From Porcipelethomonas sp964621265 (GTDB taxonomy: Bacteria > Bacillota > Clostridia > Oscillospirales > Ruminococcaceae), in NCBI GenBank assembly GCA_964621265.1, contig CAZULQ010000024.1:1-28291 (forward strand): a DNA stretch of 28,291 nt. Reading direction: 5' to 3'. A program made the translations under genes and the position numbers. Each line of letters begins with the position of its first letter. Within the stretch, counting starts at the first letter, position 1. The notes under the pieces are model-generated. The model did no database searches and was not told where the DNA came from. It saw only the letters and a list, made by a program, of their open reading frames with translations. Of the stretch, positions 1-8,194 are shown one piece after another.

Positions 1-4
1 AGTT

Positions 5-10
5 TATACT
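5..10 (+). promoter_or_regulatory. Possible -10 element of radC-uvrBA operon
   Basis: TATACT at this position matches five of six bases of a -10 box and lies about 45 bases before the radC start codon. Any -35 element would be outside the window, so this is only a candidate. The surrounding AT-rich leader holds no recognisable gene. Confidence 0.25.
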
Positions 11-53
11 ATATATATCAAAAAAGAACGATTGTTTTCTTATCGGAGGAATT

Positions 54-740
54 ATGGCTGATTTTAATCACGAAGGACACAGGGAAAGAATGCGAAAAAA
101 GTTCCTGAAAACAGGATTTGAAACCTTTGAACCGCATGAAATACTTGAAATGCTCCTTTTCTACTCTGTCCCGAGAAAGGACACCAACGAGCTCGGGCAC
201 ATGCTTATAAAGGAATTTGATACTTTCAGAAGCGTTTGTGACGCTGACATAAACGAGCTTATGAAAATCAAGGGAATAACGGAAAACAGCGCTGTCCTGA
301 TTAAAATGATTCCACAGCTTGCCAAAGCATACATGGCTTCACAGGAAAAGAATGTATATCTGAAGACAACCAAAGCAATGTCGGAATACTTCGTAAACAG
401 ATTCCTCGGTGAAACTTCTGAAAGGGTCAGAGTAGTGTGCCTTAATGACAAGCTTATGCTTATTAACGAAACGGTTATCGCTGAGGGTTCGCCTGGAGAC
501 GTCAGAATCAATGTCCGCAAGATAGTGGAATTTACATATCAGAACAAATGCGAGAATATAGTAATTGCGCATAATCACCCGAATGGTGACGCACTTCCGT
601 CAAGTGATGATATCAGGGCAACACGTGAAATATACAAAATCCTAAAGCCAATCGGCGTAAACCTTATTGACCATATTGTCGTTTCGGGAAATGATGCCAC
701 TTCACTTAAAGATTCGGGAGCATTTTCAATGCTGAAATAA
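54..740 (+). CDS. radC: RadC/JAB-domain protein
   Basis: A 228-residue RadC (UPF0758/JAB) family protein of normal length. Residues about 5-95 form the helical N-terminal part with a helix-hairpin-helix-like stretch (KIKGITENSAV), and residues about 100-228 form the MPN/JAMM domain. The metal-binding signature is visible as HNHPNG with His173, His175, Ser183 and Asp186 in HxH-x7-S-x2-D spacing. The start is the ATG preceded by GGAGGA at 45-50. It is the first gene of an apparent operon; uvrB follows after 10 bases. RadC was named for DNA repair, but a repair role in bacteria is disputed, so its presence beside uvrBA is suggestive only. Family assignment is secure; biochemical function is not. 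Confidence 0.93.
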   Translation: MADFNHEGHRERMRKKFLKTGFETFEPHEILEMLLFYSVPRKDTNELGHMLIKEFDTFRSVCDADINELMKIKGITENSAVLIKMIPQLAKAYMASQEKNVYLKTTKAMSEYFVNRFLGETSERVRVVCLNDKLMLINETVIAEGSPGDVRINVRKIVEFTYQNKCENIVIAHNHPNGDALPSSDDIRATREIYKILKPIGVNLIDHIVVSGNDATSLKDSGAFSMLK

Positions 741-750
741 AGGAGCTTTC

Positions 751-2715
751 ATGAAAAACAGAAAATTTGAACTGGTAACTGAATACAAGCCATCGGGTGA
801 CCAGCCGCAGGCAATAAAGAATCTTACAGACGGTATAAACTCAGGCATTAAGGAGCAGACTCTCCTTGGCGTTACGGGCTCGGGAAAAACCTTCACGATG
901 GCAAACGTTATTGCAAATGTCAATAAGCCGACGCTTGTTTTAGCGCACAACAAAATCCTTGCGGCTCAGCTTTGTTCGGAATTCAAGGAATTTTTCCCGA
1001 ACAACGCAGTTGAGTACTTCGTCTCATACTACGACTATTATCAGCCTGAGGCGTATATCCCTGGAACTGACACATATATCGAAAAGGACTCATCAATAAA
1101 CGATGAGATTGATAAGATGCGCCACTCGGCAACTGCCGCACTCGCTGAGCGAAACGATGTTATTATCGTTTCGAGTGTGTCATGTATATACTCTCTCGGT
1201 AGTCCTGAGGATTACCGTTCAATGATGGTATCAGTGCGCCCAGGAATGGAAAAATCCCGTGAACAGCTTATTGACGAGCTTGTTTCAATACAGTATGAGC
1301 GAAACGACCTTAACTTTGTCAGAAACAAATTCAGAGTAAGGGGCGATGTTGTGGAGATATTCCCTGCATCATCCAATGAAAACGCAATAAGAGTTGAATT
1401 CTTCGGAGATGAGATTGACAGAATTTCCGAGATAAACGTACTCACAGGTGAAATCCTCGCAACGCTTCAGTATGCGGCGGTTTTCCCTGCAAGCCACTAC
1501 ATCGTAAGCGGCTCGAAAATGCATGACGCTATTATGGAAATTGACAGGGAGCTTGCAGAACGTATTGAATATTTCCAGTCGGAAAACAAGCTTTTGGAGG
1601 CTCAGCGTATCGCTCAGAGAACGCATTACGATATGGAAATGCTTCAGGAAATAGGCTTTTGCAGCGGCATTGAAAACTATTCGAGAATACTCTCTGGGCG
1701 TCCGCCGGGAAGTACTCCTATGACGCTTCTCGACCACTTCCCGAAGGACTTTCTGCTGTTTGTTGACGAAAGCCATGTTACAATTCCACAGGTCGGTGCT
1801 ATGTACGCAGGTGACAGGGCAAGAAAGACTACGCTTGTTGACTACGGCTTCAGACTGCCGAGTGCTTTTGACAACAGACCGCTTAATTTTGACGAGTTTT
1901 ACAGTCATGTAAACCAGGCTGTTTATGTAAGCGCAACGCCAGGCAATTTCGAGCGTGAAAAGTCGGGGCAGGTTGTTGAACAGGTTATCAGACCGACAGG
2001 TCTTGTTGACCCCGAAATCATCGTAAAGCCGATTGAGGGTCAGATTGAAGACCTTCTCTCTGAAATCAACATGAGGGCGGAAATCGACGAGCGTGTGCTG
2101 ATTACAACGCTCACAAAGAAAATGGCTGAGGATTTAACCGACTTCCTTGACGATGCGGGAGTAAGGGTGAAATATCTCCACCACGATATCGATACAATTG
2201 AGCGTATGGAAATCATAAAGGAACTGCGTGAGGGCGAGTTTGATGTACTCGTTGGTATCAACCTGCTCCGTGAGGGACTTGATATCCCTGAAGTATCGCT
2301 CGTTGCAATCTTAGACGCCGATAAGGAAGGGTTCCTGAGAAGTGAAACCTCGCTTATCCAGACGATAGGCAGAGCCGCACGAAACGCCAAGGGCAAGGTT
2401 ATAATGTATGCCGACAGCGTTACTAAATCAATGGAAAAGGCGATTACCGAAACCGAAAGACGACGTGCGCTCCAGATTGAATACAACGAGAAAAACGGTA
2501 TCATACCGCAGACTATCAAAAAGGATATCCGCAAGGTTTTCGAAATCACTTCAAAGGAAAAGGTCGAGAAAAAGACAGGCAAAAAGCTTTCAAAGAAGGA
2601 AAAGCTGGAGCTTATTGCAAAACTGAAAACAGAAATGAAGGAGGCTGCAAAGCTGCTTGAATTTGAGCATGCAGCGTACCTCAGAGATAAAATCAAGGAA
2701 CTTGAGGAATCCTGA
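751..2715 (+). CDS. uvrB: Excinuclease ABC subunit UvrB
   Basis: A full-length (654 aa) UvrB, the DNA-damage-verifying helicase-like subunit of nucleotide excision repair. Walker A is GVTGSGKT at residues 40-47. The beta-hairpin that is inserted between DNA strands follows, with the aromatic run YYDYYQPEAYIPGTDTY. The Walker B/DEAD-like box is VDESH. Helicase motif VI appears as QTIGRAARN. A C-terminal UVR motif (about 622-652, ending AAYLRDKIKELEES) is the UvrC/UvrA interaction element. The start ATG has an AGGAG site ten bases upstream. uvrA starts 12 bases downstream, so the two are almost certainly co-transcribed and form the UvrA2B loading complex. uvrC is not in the window. Confidence 0.98.
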   Translation: MKNRKFELVTEYKPSGDQPQAIKNLTDGINSGIKEQTLLGVTGSGKTFTMANVIANVNKPTLVLAHNKILAAQLCSEFKEFFPNNAVEYFVSYYDYYQPEAYIPGTDTYIEKDSSINDEIDKMRHSATAALAERNDVIIVSSVSCIYSLGSPEDYRSMMVSVRPGMEKSREQLIDELVSIQYERNDLNFVRNKFRVRGDVVEIFPASSNENAIRVEFFGDEIDRISEINVLTGEILATLQYAAVFPASHYIVSGSKMHDAIMEIDRELAERIEYFQSENKLLEAQRIAQRTHYDMEMLQEIGFCSGIENYSRILSGRPPGSTPMTLLDHFPKDFLLFVDESHVTIPQVGAMYAGDRARKTTLVDYGFRLPSAFDNRPLNFDEFYSHVNQAVYVSATPGNFEREKSGQVVEQVIRPTGLVDPEIIVKPIEGQIEDLLSEINMRAEIDERVLITTLTKKMAEDLTDFLDDAGVRVKYLHHDIDTIERMEIIKELREGEFDVLVGINLLREGLDIPEVSLVAILDADKEGFLRSETSLIQTIGRAARNAKGKVIMYADSVTKSMEKAITETERRRALQIEYNEKNGIIPQTIKKDIRKVFEITSKEKVEKKTGKKLSKKEKLELIAKLKTEMKEAAKLLEFEHAAYLRDKIKELEES

Positions 2716-2727
2716 AAGGAATTATAA

Positions 2728-5559
2728 ATGAACGACAAAATTATTATAAAAGGTGCAAGGGAGCACAATCTCAAAAATGTTGACCTTGAAATCCCCCGTG
2801 ACAAGCTGATTGTCATGACGGGACTTTCGGGCTCAGGAAAGTCCTCTCTTGCTTTTGATACGATTTATGCGGACGGTCAGAGACGCTATATGGAAAGTCT
2901 CTCGTCCTATGCGAGAATGTTTCTCGGACAGATGGAAAAGCCTGATGTTGACAGCATTGAGGGACTTTCCCCTGCTATATCAATCGACCAGAAAACCACA
3001 TCTAAAAATCCACGTTCAACAGTCGGGACAGTAACTGAAATTTACGACTATCTGCGTTTGCTTTACGCAAGAATAGGTATTCCGCATTGTCCTGTCTGCG
3101 GACGTGAGATAAAGCAGCAGACTATTGACCAGATTGTTGACAAAATCATGGAGCTTCCTGAGGGTACGAAAATCCAGCTTCTTGCGCCGATTGCAAGAGG
3201 AAGAAAGGGTACTTATGCAAAGGAGCTTGAACACGCTTCACGCTCGGGCTTTGTCCGTGCAAGAGTTGACGGGATTATGTACGACCTCTCGGAAGAAATC
3301 AAGCTTAACAAGAACATCAAGCACAACATTGAAATTATCGTTGACCGACTTGTTATAAAGGAAGGCATTCAGTCGAGAATGACGGACAGTATTGAAACTG
3401 TCATGAATCTGTCTGAGGGTATGCTGATTGTTGACGTTATAGACGGCGAGGAAATCATGTTTTCTCAAAGCTATGCCTGCCCTGAGCACAACATAAGCAT
3501 TGACGAGCTTAACCCAAGAATGTTTTCCTTCAACAACCCGTTCGGTGCGTGTCCTAAGTGCACAGGTCTAGGAACATTCCAGCGCATCGACCCTGACCTT
3601 GTTGTACCAAACAAGGATCTGAGCATACGTCAGGGTGCTATCAAGGCAAGCGGCTGGAATACGCTGACTGACGGCTCAATTGCTATGATGTATTACAATG
3701 GTCTTGCTGAAAAATTCAATATAAGCCTTGACACACCGTTCAAGGACCTGCCTGAGGAGGTCGCAAACGCTTTCCTCTACGGCACAAACGAGCGTATTGA
3801 GCTGAAAATCATTGATTCATTCGGCGGCGGTGTGAGATACGGCAAATTCGAGGGCGTTATCAACAATCTTGAAAGAAGATTCAAGGAATCAAAAAGCGAG
3901 TATTCCAAAAATGATATTGCTGACGTCATGAACGAAATTAAGTGTCCTGAATGTAAGGGCGAACGACTTAAAAAGGAAAGTCTGAGCGTTACGGTAGGCG
4001 GCAAAAACATCATGGAATTTACAAAGCTTTCTGTTTCTCAGGCGCTTGAGTTTATAAATTCACTTGAACTTACTGAGCGTGAAAAGCTGATTGCTGAACG
4101 CATACTCAAGGAAATCAAGGAGCGTCTGGGCTTCCTTATGAGCGTCGGTCTTGAGTATCTGACACTTGCCCGTTCTTCGGGCACACTTTCAGGCGGTGAA
4201 AGCCAGAGAATACGATTAGCAACACAGATTGGTACATCGCTTATGGGGGTACTTTACATTCTCGATGAGCCGAGTATAGGACTTCATCAGCGTGACAACG
4301 ACAAGCTGATTGCAACCTTAAAGCGTCTGCGCGACCTCGGAAACACGCTCATTGTCGTTGAGCACGACGACGACACAATGCTCGCCGCAGACCATATCGT
4401 TGATATTGGTCCCGGCGCCGGTATTCACGGCGGAAACATCGTCTTTTCGGGTACTGTTGAGGACATGCTCAAATGCAAGGGCTCAATCACAGGCGAATAC
4501 TTAAGCGGTAAAAAGAAAATTCCGCTCCCTGAAACAAGACGTGAGGGAAACGGAAGCTATCTTACTGTCAAAGGCGCTGCGGAAAACAACTTAAAAAATG
4601 TGAACGTTAAAATCCCACTTGGCAAGCTTATCTGCGTAACGGGCGTTTCGGGCTCTGGTAAGTCATCGCTTGTAAACGAGATTCTCTATAAACACCTTGC
4701 CGCCAAGCTCAACCGTGCAAAAATCAGAGCGGGTAAATTCAAGGAAATTGAGGGTCTTGAAAATCTCGACAAGGTTATCTGCATTGACCAGTCGCCAATC
4801 GGCAGAACTCCACGTTCCAACCCTGCAACCTATACAGGCGTGTTCACTGATATCCGTGAGCTTTTCTCTCAGACAAGCGACGCCAAAACCCGTGGCTACG
4901 GTGCAGGGCGCTTTTCCTTCAATATAAGAGGCGGACGCTGTGAGGCTTGTGAGGGTGACGGTATCAAGAAAATTGAAATGCATTTTCTGCCCGATATTTA
5001 CGTTCCTTGCGAGGTCTGCAAGGGCAAGCGCTACAACCGTGAAACTCTTGAAGTTCACTACAAGGGCAAGTCAATCCACGATGTGCTCGAAATGACTGTC
5101 GATGAGGGTGTACAGTTCTTTGAAAACCACCCGAAGATTTTCCGCAAGCTTAAAACCTTGCAGGAAGTAGGTCTCGGCTACATCAAAATCGGTCAGCCTG
5201 CTACTACCCTTTCGGGCGGTGAGGCTCAGAGAGTCAAGCTTTCGACCGAGCTTTCAAAGCGTGCAACAGGCAAGACAATCTATATTCTCGACGAGCCGAC
5301 AACAGGTCTGCACACAGCCGATGTTCACAAGCTTATCGAGGTACTTCAGCGTCTTGCTGACACAGGTAACACCGTGCTGATTATCGAGCACAATCTGAAC
5401 GTCATCAAGATAGCTGACCACATCATTGACTTGGGTCCTGAGGGCGGTATAGGAGGCGGAACGATTGTTGCAACAGGTACACCTGAGGAAATTGTAAAGT
5501 GTGAGCAGTCCTATACGGGACAATATTTAAAGCCTTATCTGGAGCAGAATAATGACTGA
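2728..5559 (+). CDS. uvrA: Excinuclease ABC subunit UvrA
   Basis: A 943-residue UvrA, the dimeric ABC-type ATPase that finds bulky DNA lesions and loads UvrB. Both nucleotide-binding domains are intact: Walker A GLSGSGKS at residues 32-39 with signature LSGGESQRIRLA, and a second Walker A GVSGSGKS with signature LSGGEAQRVKLS. Walker B segments read ILDEPSIGLH and ILDEPTTGLH. Zinc-module cysteine pairs are visible (CPKC, CPEC, CEAC, CEVC). An AAAGGAA site precedes the ATG. The last eight bases overlap the following small gene (ATGACTGA), indicating translational coupling. Length and motifs are ordinary for the family. Confidence 0.98.
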   Translation: MNDKIIIKGAREHNLKNVDLEIPRDKLIVMTGLSGSGKSSLAFDTIYADGQRRYMESLSSYARMFLGQMEKPDVDSIEGLSPAISIDQKTTSKNPRSTVGTVTEIYDYLRLLYARIGIPHCPVCGREIKQQTIDQIVDKIMELPEGTKIQLLAPIARGRKGTYAKELEHASRSGFVRARVDGIMYDLSEEIKLNKNIKHNIEIIVDRLVIKEGIQSRMTDSIETVMNLSEGMLIVDVIDGEEIMFSQSYACPEHNISIDELNPRMFSFNNPFGACPKCTGLGTFQRIDPDLVVPNKDLSIRQGAIKASGWNTLTDGSIAMMYYNGLAEKFNISLDTPFKDLPEEVANAFLYGTNERIELKIIDSFGGGVRYGKFEGVINNLERRFKESKSEYSKNDIADVMNEIKCPECKGERLKKESLSVTVGGKNIMEFTKLSVSQALEFINSLELTEREKLIAERILKEIKERLGFLMSVGLEYLTLARSSGTLSGGESQRIRLATQIGTSLMGVLYILDEPSIGLHQRDNDKLIATLKRLRDLGNTLIVVEHDDDTMLAADHIVDIGPGAGIHGGNIVFSGTVEDMLKCKGSITGEYLSGKKKIPLPETRREGNGSYLTVKGAAENNLKNVNVKIPLGKLICVTGVSGSGKSSLVNEILYKHLAAKLNRAKIRAGKFKEIEGLENLDKVICIDQSPIGRTPRSNPATYTGVFTDIRELFSQTSDAKTRGYGAGRFSFNIRGGRCEACEGDGIKKIEMHFLPDIYVPCEVCKGKRYNRETLEVHYKGKSIHDVLEMTVDEGVQFFENHPKIFRKLKTLQEVGLGYIKIGQPATTLSGGEAQRVKLSTELSKRATGKTIYILDEPTTGLHTADVHKLIEVLQRLADTGNTVLIIEHNLNVIKIADHIIDLGPEGGIGGGTIVATGTPEEIVKCEQSYTGQYLKPYLEQNND

Positions 5560-5800
5560 CAAAAACATGTTGCTCAGTAATTTAAGCCATATTCATACAA
5601 CCCCACTTGGTATTGAACGCATAAAGAAGAATCTTAAATCTGATTGCGATGATGTGGTTGAATATTGCAAAAAGAAAATATCTGATGACAATTGCACTAT
5701 TTATAAAAGCGGGAAGAATTTCTACTGTGAAAATGATAATATAATAATTACAGTAAATTCTCACAGCTTTACGATTATTACTGCGCATATAAAGAATTAA
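5552..5800 (+). CDS. Small DUF3781-like protein
   Basis: An 82-residue soluble protein with no signal peptide or membrane segment. The pattern (N-terminal PLGIERIKKNL, then YKSGKNFYC, then NIIITVNSHSFTIITA) resembles the DUF3781 family of small clostridial proteins, whose function is unknown. The ATG overlaps the uvrA stop region by eight bases, and a strong terminator follows immediately after the stop codon, so it is the last gene of the radC-uvrB-uvrA transcript. Location suggests co-expression with nucleotide excision repair, but nothing in the sequence shows a repair role. The family match is from memory of its motif pattern. Confidence 0.75.
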   Translation: MTDKNMLLSNLSHIHTTPLGIERIKKNLKSDCDDVVEYCKKKISDDNCTIYKSGKNFYCENDNIIITVNSHSFTIITAHIKN

Positions 5801-5830
5801 AGCAGGGTCTGTGCCCTGCTTTTTTTATTT
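5799..5830 (+). terminator. Terminator of radC-uvrBA operon
   Basis: A hairpin with arms AGCAGGG (5801-5807) and CCCTGCT (5814-5820) is followed by a run of seven T on the + strand. It directly follows the DUF3781-like stop codon. The T-run overlaps the stop codon of the convergent thioesterase gene. On the - strand the downstream sequence (TTTAATTCTTT) is only moderately T-rich, so termination in that direction would be weaker. Confidence 0.88.
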
Positions 5831-6247
5831 TTCAGCATATTCAGTGTATAACTCATAAAGCTCAGGAAATGACTTCTTAATCCTCAGCGGCTTCATTTCA
5901 CTGTCGGTAAAGCAATGGGTAGTCTTGCCTTTAGCACGAAGTTCTCCGCTTTCCTTATCAGTTACTATGTACTCAATCACCATCTTGAAGCCGTTAAACT
6001 CAGAAATCGACGCTTCAATCAGAATGGTATCACCAAATCTTACTGAGCTTCTGTACTGACACTCCGCAGACAGAACAGGCAGCATAATCCCCTCAGCTTC
6101 AATGCGCGCGTAGGAATAGCCAGCCTCCTCCATGAAATGTATTCTCGCCTCCTCAAACCAGCGGATATAGTTTGAGTGGTGAACAACGTCCATGCGGTCG
6201 GTTTCGTAGTAAAACGGCTTACGCTCATAAACAATTGACTTTTTCAT
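5825..6247 (-). CDS. Acyl-CoA thioesterase (hotdog fold, YbgC/FadM-like)
   Basis: A 140-residue single hotdog-domain protein of the 4-hydroxybenzoyl-CoA thioesterase/YbgC type. The N-terminal motif YYETDRMDVVHHSNYIRWF holds the usual catalytic aspartate (Asp17, in TDRMDVVHH) and the Y/WFE helix that packs against the substrate. It probably hydrolyses acyl-CoA or acyl-ACP thioesters in the cytoplasm; chain-length specificity cannot be read. The ATG is preceded by TTGGAGGA. It lies about 50 bases after atpC on the same strand with no visible promoter, so it may be expressed by read-through from the atp operon past the hairpin at 6265-6292. Confidence 0.87.
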   Translation of the reverse strand: MKKSIVYERKPFYYETDRMDVVHHSNYIRWFEEARIHFMEEAGYSYARIEAEGIMLPVLSAECQYRSSVRFGDTILIEASISEFNGFKMVIEYIVTDKESGELRAKGKTTHCFTDSEMKPLRIKKSFPELYELYTEYAEK

Positions 6248-6264
6248 TTTTCCTCCAATTATTT

Positions 6265-6299
6265 CAGGGGACGCTCTTTTGAACGTCCCCTGTTTTTTA
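6265..6299 (+). terminator. Hairpin between atpC and thioesterase gene, T-run on + strand
   Basis: Nine-base-pair stem CAGGGGACG (6265-6273) and CGTCCCCTG (6284-6292) with a ten-base loop. The T-run (TTTTTTATT) is on the + strand, so it would stop antisense transcripts entering the atp operon. In the direction of the atp operon the stem is followed by GAAATAATTGG, which is not a U-tract, so on the sense strand it is more likely a 3' stabiliser or partial terminator. Confidence 0.75.
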
Positions 6300-6698
6300 T
6301 TGCATCTGTGAAATATTTATTCTGTTAAGCGCACGCTTGAGCTTCATTTCAGCAAGTCTGTGCTCAAAATCACTCTTTGTCTCCTTAAGACGCTTTTCAG
6401 CATCCGCCTGAGAACGCTTTGCCCAGTCAAGGTCAATTTCGTCCGACCATTCCGCAGCCATTGCAAGAATCGTTGTAGACTCCTTTGAAACCTTCAATAC
6501 TCCACCCGAAATTGCGGCAATTTTAAACTTTCCGTCAACCTTTGCCTTGAAAGGTCCTGCGGGCAAGTCTGCCACATAATCTTCATGACCTGCGAGTACG
6601 CCGACATCGCCCTCAGTTGTGCGGACAATAATCTGCTCTGTTTCGCCGTCGAAGAACACCTTTTCCGGTGTTATGATTTTAAGTGTGAACGGTTTCAT
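6297..6698 (-). CDS. atpC: ATP synthase epsilon subunit
   Basis: A 133-residue F1 epsilon subunit, the central-stalk protein that couples gamma to the c-ring and can inhibit ATP hydrolysis. The N-terminal beta-sandwich is clear (FTLKIITPEKVFFDGETEQI, then TTEGDVGVLAGHEDYVADL). A shortish C-terminal helical part runs about 85-133. A TTG lies directly before the ATG; I chose the ATG at 6698-6696 because it overlaps the atpD stop by one base (TGATG), typical of translational coupling. It is the last ATP synthase gene of the operon. Confidence 0.95.
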   Translation of the reverse strand: MKPFTLKIITPEKVFFDGETEQIIVRTTEGDVGVLAGHEDYVADLPAGPFKAKVDGKFKIAAISGGVLKVSKESTTILAMAAEWSDEIDLDWAKRSQADAEKRLKETKSDFEHRLAEMKLKRALNRINISQMQ

Positions 6699-8092
6699 CA
6701 AGCTTCACCCTTTTTAGCCTTTTCTACTGCTTCGTCAATTGTTCCGACAAAAAGGAATGCTGATTCAGGAAGGTCATCATGCTTACCTTCGATAATTTCC
6801 TTAAAGCCTCTGATTGTTTCCTTAATCGGAACATATTTACCCTTCATACCAGTAAACTGTTCAGCAACAGTAAATGGCTGTGAAAGGAATCTCTGGATTT
6901 TTCTTGCACGGTTAACTGTCAGCTTATCTTCGTCAGAAAGCTCATCCATACCCATGATAGCAATAATATCCTGAAGTTCTGTATATCTCTGAAGAATTGT
7001 CTGTACACTTCTTGCAACTTCATAGTGCTCATGACCTACGACCTCAGGAGTGAGAATTCTTGAGTTACTTTCAAGCGGGTCAACAGCCGGATAAATACCG
7101 AGTGATGAAATCTGTCTTGAAAGAACTGTTGTAGCATCAAGATGCGCAAATGTTGTAGCAGGAGCAGGGTCAGTTAAGTCATCGGCAGGAACGTAAACAG
7201 CCTGTACCGATGTGATAGAACCCTTGCTTGTAGAAGTAATTCTTTCCTGAAGCGCACCCATTTCTGTTGCAAGTGTCGGCTGATAGCCAACGGCTGATGG
7301 CATACGGCCGAGAAGCGCTGAAACCTCAGAGCCTGCCTGTGTAAATCTGAAGATATTATCGATAAAGAGAAGAACGTCCTGACCTTCAACATCACGGAAG
7401 TATTCCGCCATTGTAAGACCTGAAAGACCAACTCTCATTCTTGCTCCAGGTGGTTCGTTCATCTGACCGTAAACAAGAACAGTCTTGTCGATAACTCCGC
7501 TTTCTGTCATTTCGTTGTAAAGGTCATTACCTTCTCTTGTACGCTCACCAACACCTGTGAATACTGAAATACCACCATGCTGGTTTGCAACGTTATTGAT
7601 AAGTTCCTGAATTAAAACTGTCTTACCAACTCCGGCACCACCGAAAAGACCGATTTTACCACCCTTAAGGTAAGGAGCGATAAGGTCAATAACCTTGATA
7701 CCTGTTTCAAGAACTTCATTAGAAGCAGTCTGTTCTTCATAGCTTGGAGCCTCTCTGTGGATACTCCATTTTTCCTTAGTTTCAACCGGTTCACGTTCAT
7801 CAACCGGTTCACCCAGAAGATTGAAAATTCTTCCGAGAGTTTCTTTTCCGACAGGAACCTTGATAGAGTCGCCTGTATCAACGGCGTCCATTCCTCTTAC
7901 AAGTCCGTCGGTACTGCTCATAGCAATACAGCGAACAATATCGTCACCGATATGCTGAGCAACCTCCAAAACAAGCTTTTCACCCTGATTGTCAACCTCA
8001 ATAGCATTCAGCAGATTCGGAAGACTGTCCTTGGAAAAGCGTATATCTACTACCGCACCGATAATCTGTACGATTTTTCCGATATTCTGCAT
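6698..8092 (-). CDS. atpD: ATP synthase beta subunit
   Basis: The catalytic F1 beta subunit, 464 residues from the start chosen here. It begins MQNIGKIVQIIGAVVDIRF, as expected for the family. The P-loop is GGAGVGKTVLIQELI, the catalytic glutamate region GERTREGNDLY follows, and the Walker B region is VLLFIDNIFRFTQAG. The reading frame stays open 26 codons further upstream, but the ATG at 8092 has a strong site (ACGGAGGAAAAT), the upstream extension is not family-like, and it coincides with the intercistronic hairpin. The stop overlaps atpC by one base. Confidence 0.98.
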   Translation of the reverse strand: MQNIGKIVQIIGAVVDIRFSKDSLPNLLNAIEVDNQGEKLVLEVAQHIGDDIVRCIAMSSTDGLVRGMDAVDTGDSIKVPVGKETLGRIFNLLGEPVDEREPVETKEKWSIHREAPSYEEQTASNEVLETGIKVIDLIAPYLKGGKIGLFGGAGVGKTVLIQELINNVANQHGGISVFTGVGERTREGNDLYNEMTESGVIDKTVLVYGQMNEPPGARMRVGLSGLTMAEYFRDVEGQDVLLFIDNIFRFTQAGSEVSALLGRMPSAVGYQPTLATEMGALQERITSTSKGSITSVQAVYVPADDLTDPAPATTFAHLDATTVLSRQISSLGIYPAVDPLESNSRILTPEVVGHEHYEVARSVQTILQRYTELQDIIAIMGMDELSDEDKLTVNRARKIQRFLSQPFTVAEQFTGMKGKYVPIKETIRGFKEIIEGKHDDLPESAFLFVGTIDEAVEKAKKGEA

Positions 8093-8110
8093 ATTTTCCT
8101 CCGTATATAA

Positions 8111-8170
8111 GGCGCTTTGGCGCCTGATTAGGTTGCAGCAGAGATTTAAAGAAAATCTCACCTGCTGCAA
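8111..8170 (-). other. Intercistronic hairpins between atpG and atpD
   Basis: Two stem-loops lie between the atpG stop and the atpD ribosome binding site. The larger pairs 8133-8140 with 8163-8170 and continues as 8141-8147 with 8153-8159, giving a 15-base-pair interrupted stem around a five-base loop with a three-base bulge. The smaller is GGCGC/GCGCC at 8111-8115 and 8120-8124, six bases from the atpD Shine-Dalgarno region. No T-run follows, so this is not a standard terminator. It could affect mRNA processing or translation of beta relative to gamma. Confidence 0.6.
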
Positions 8171-8194
8171 TTTTAAAGCGGATTAAGAGCCATG

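Noticed and set aside
1369..2816. Long open frames on the - strand opposite uvrB (179 and 258 codons)
   Set aside because: They lie entirely or almost entirely antisense to clearly coding uvrB, have Ser/Arg/Leu-rich low-information translations and no plausible ribosome binding site.
8093..8170. A 26-residue N-terminal extension of atpD
   Set aside because: The in-frame upstream codons cover the intercistronic hairpin. The ATG at 8092 has a strong ribosome binding site and gives the normal beta-subunit N-terminus.
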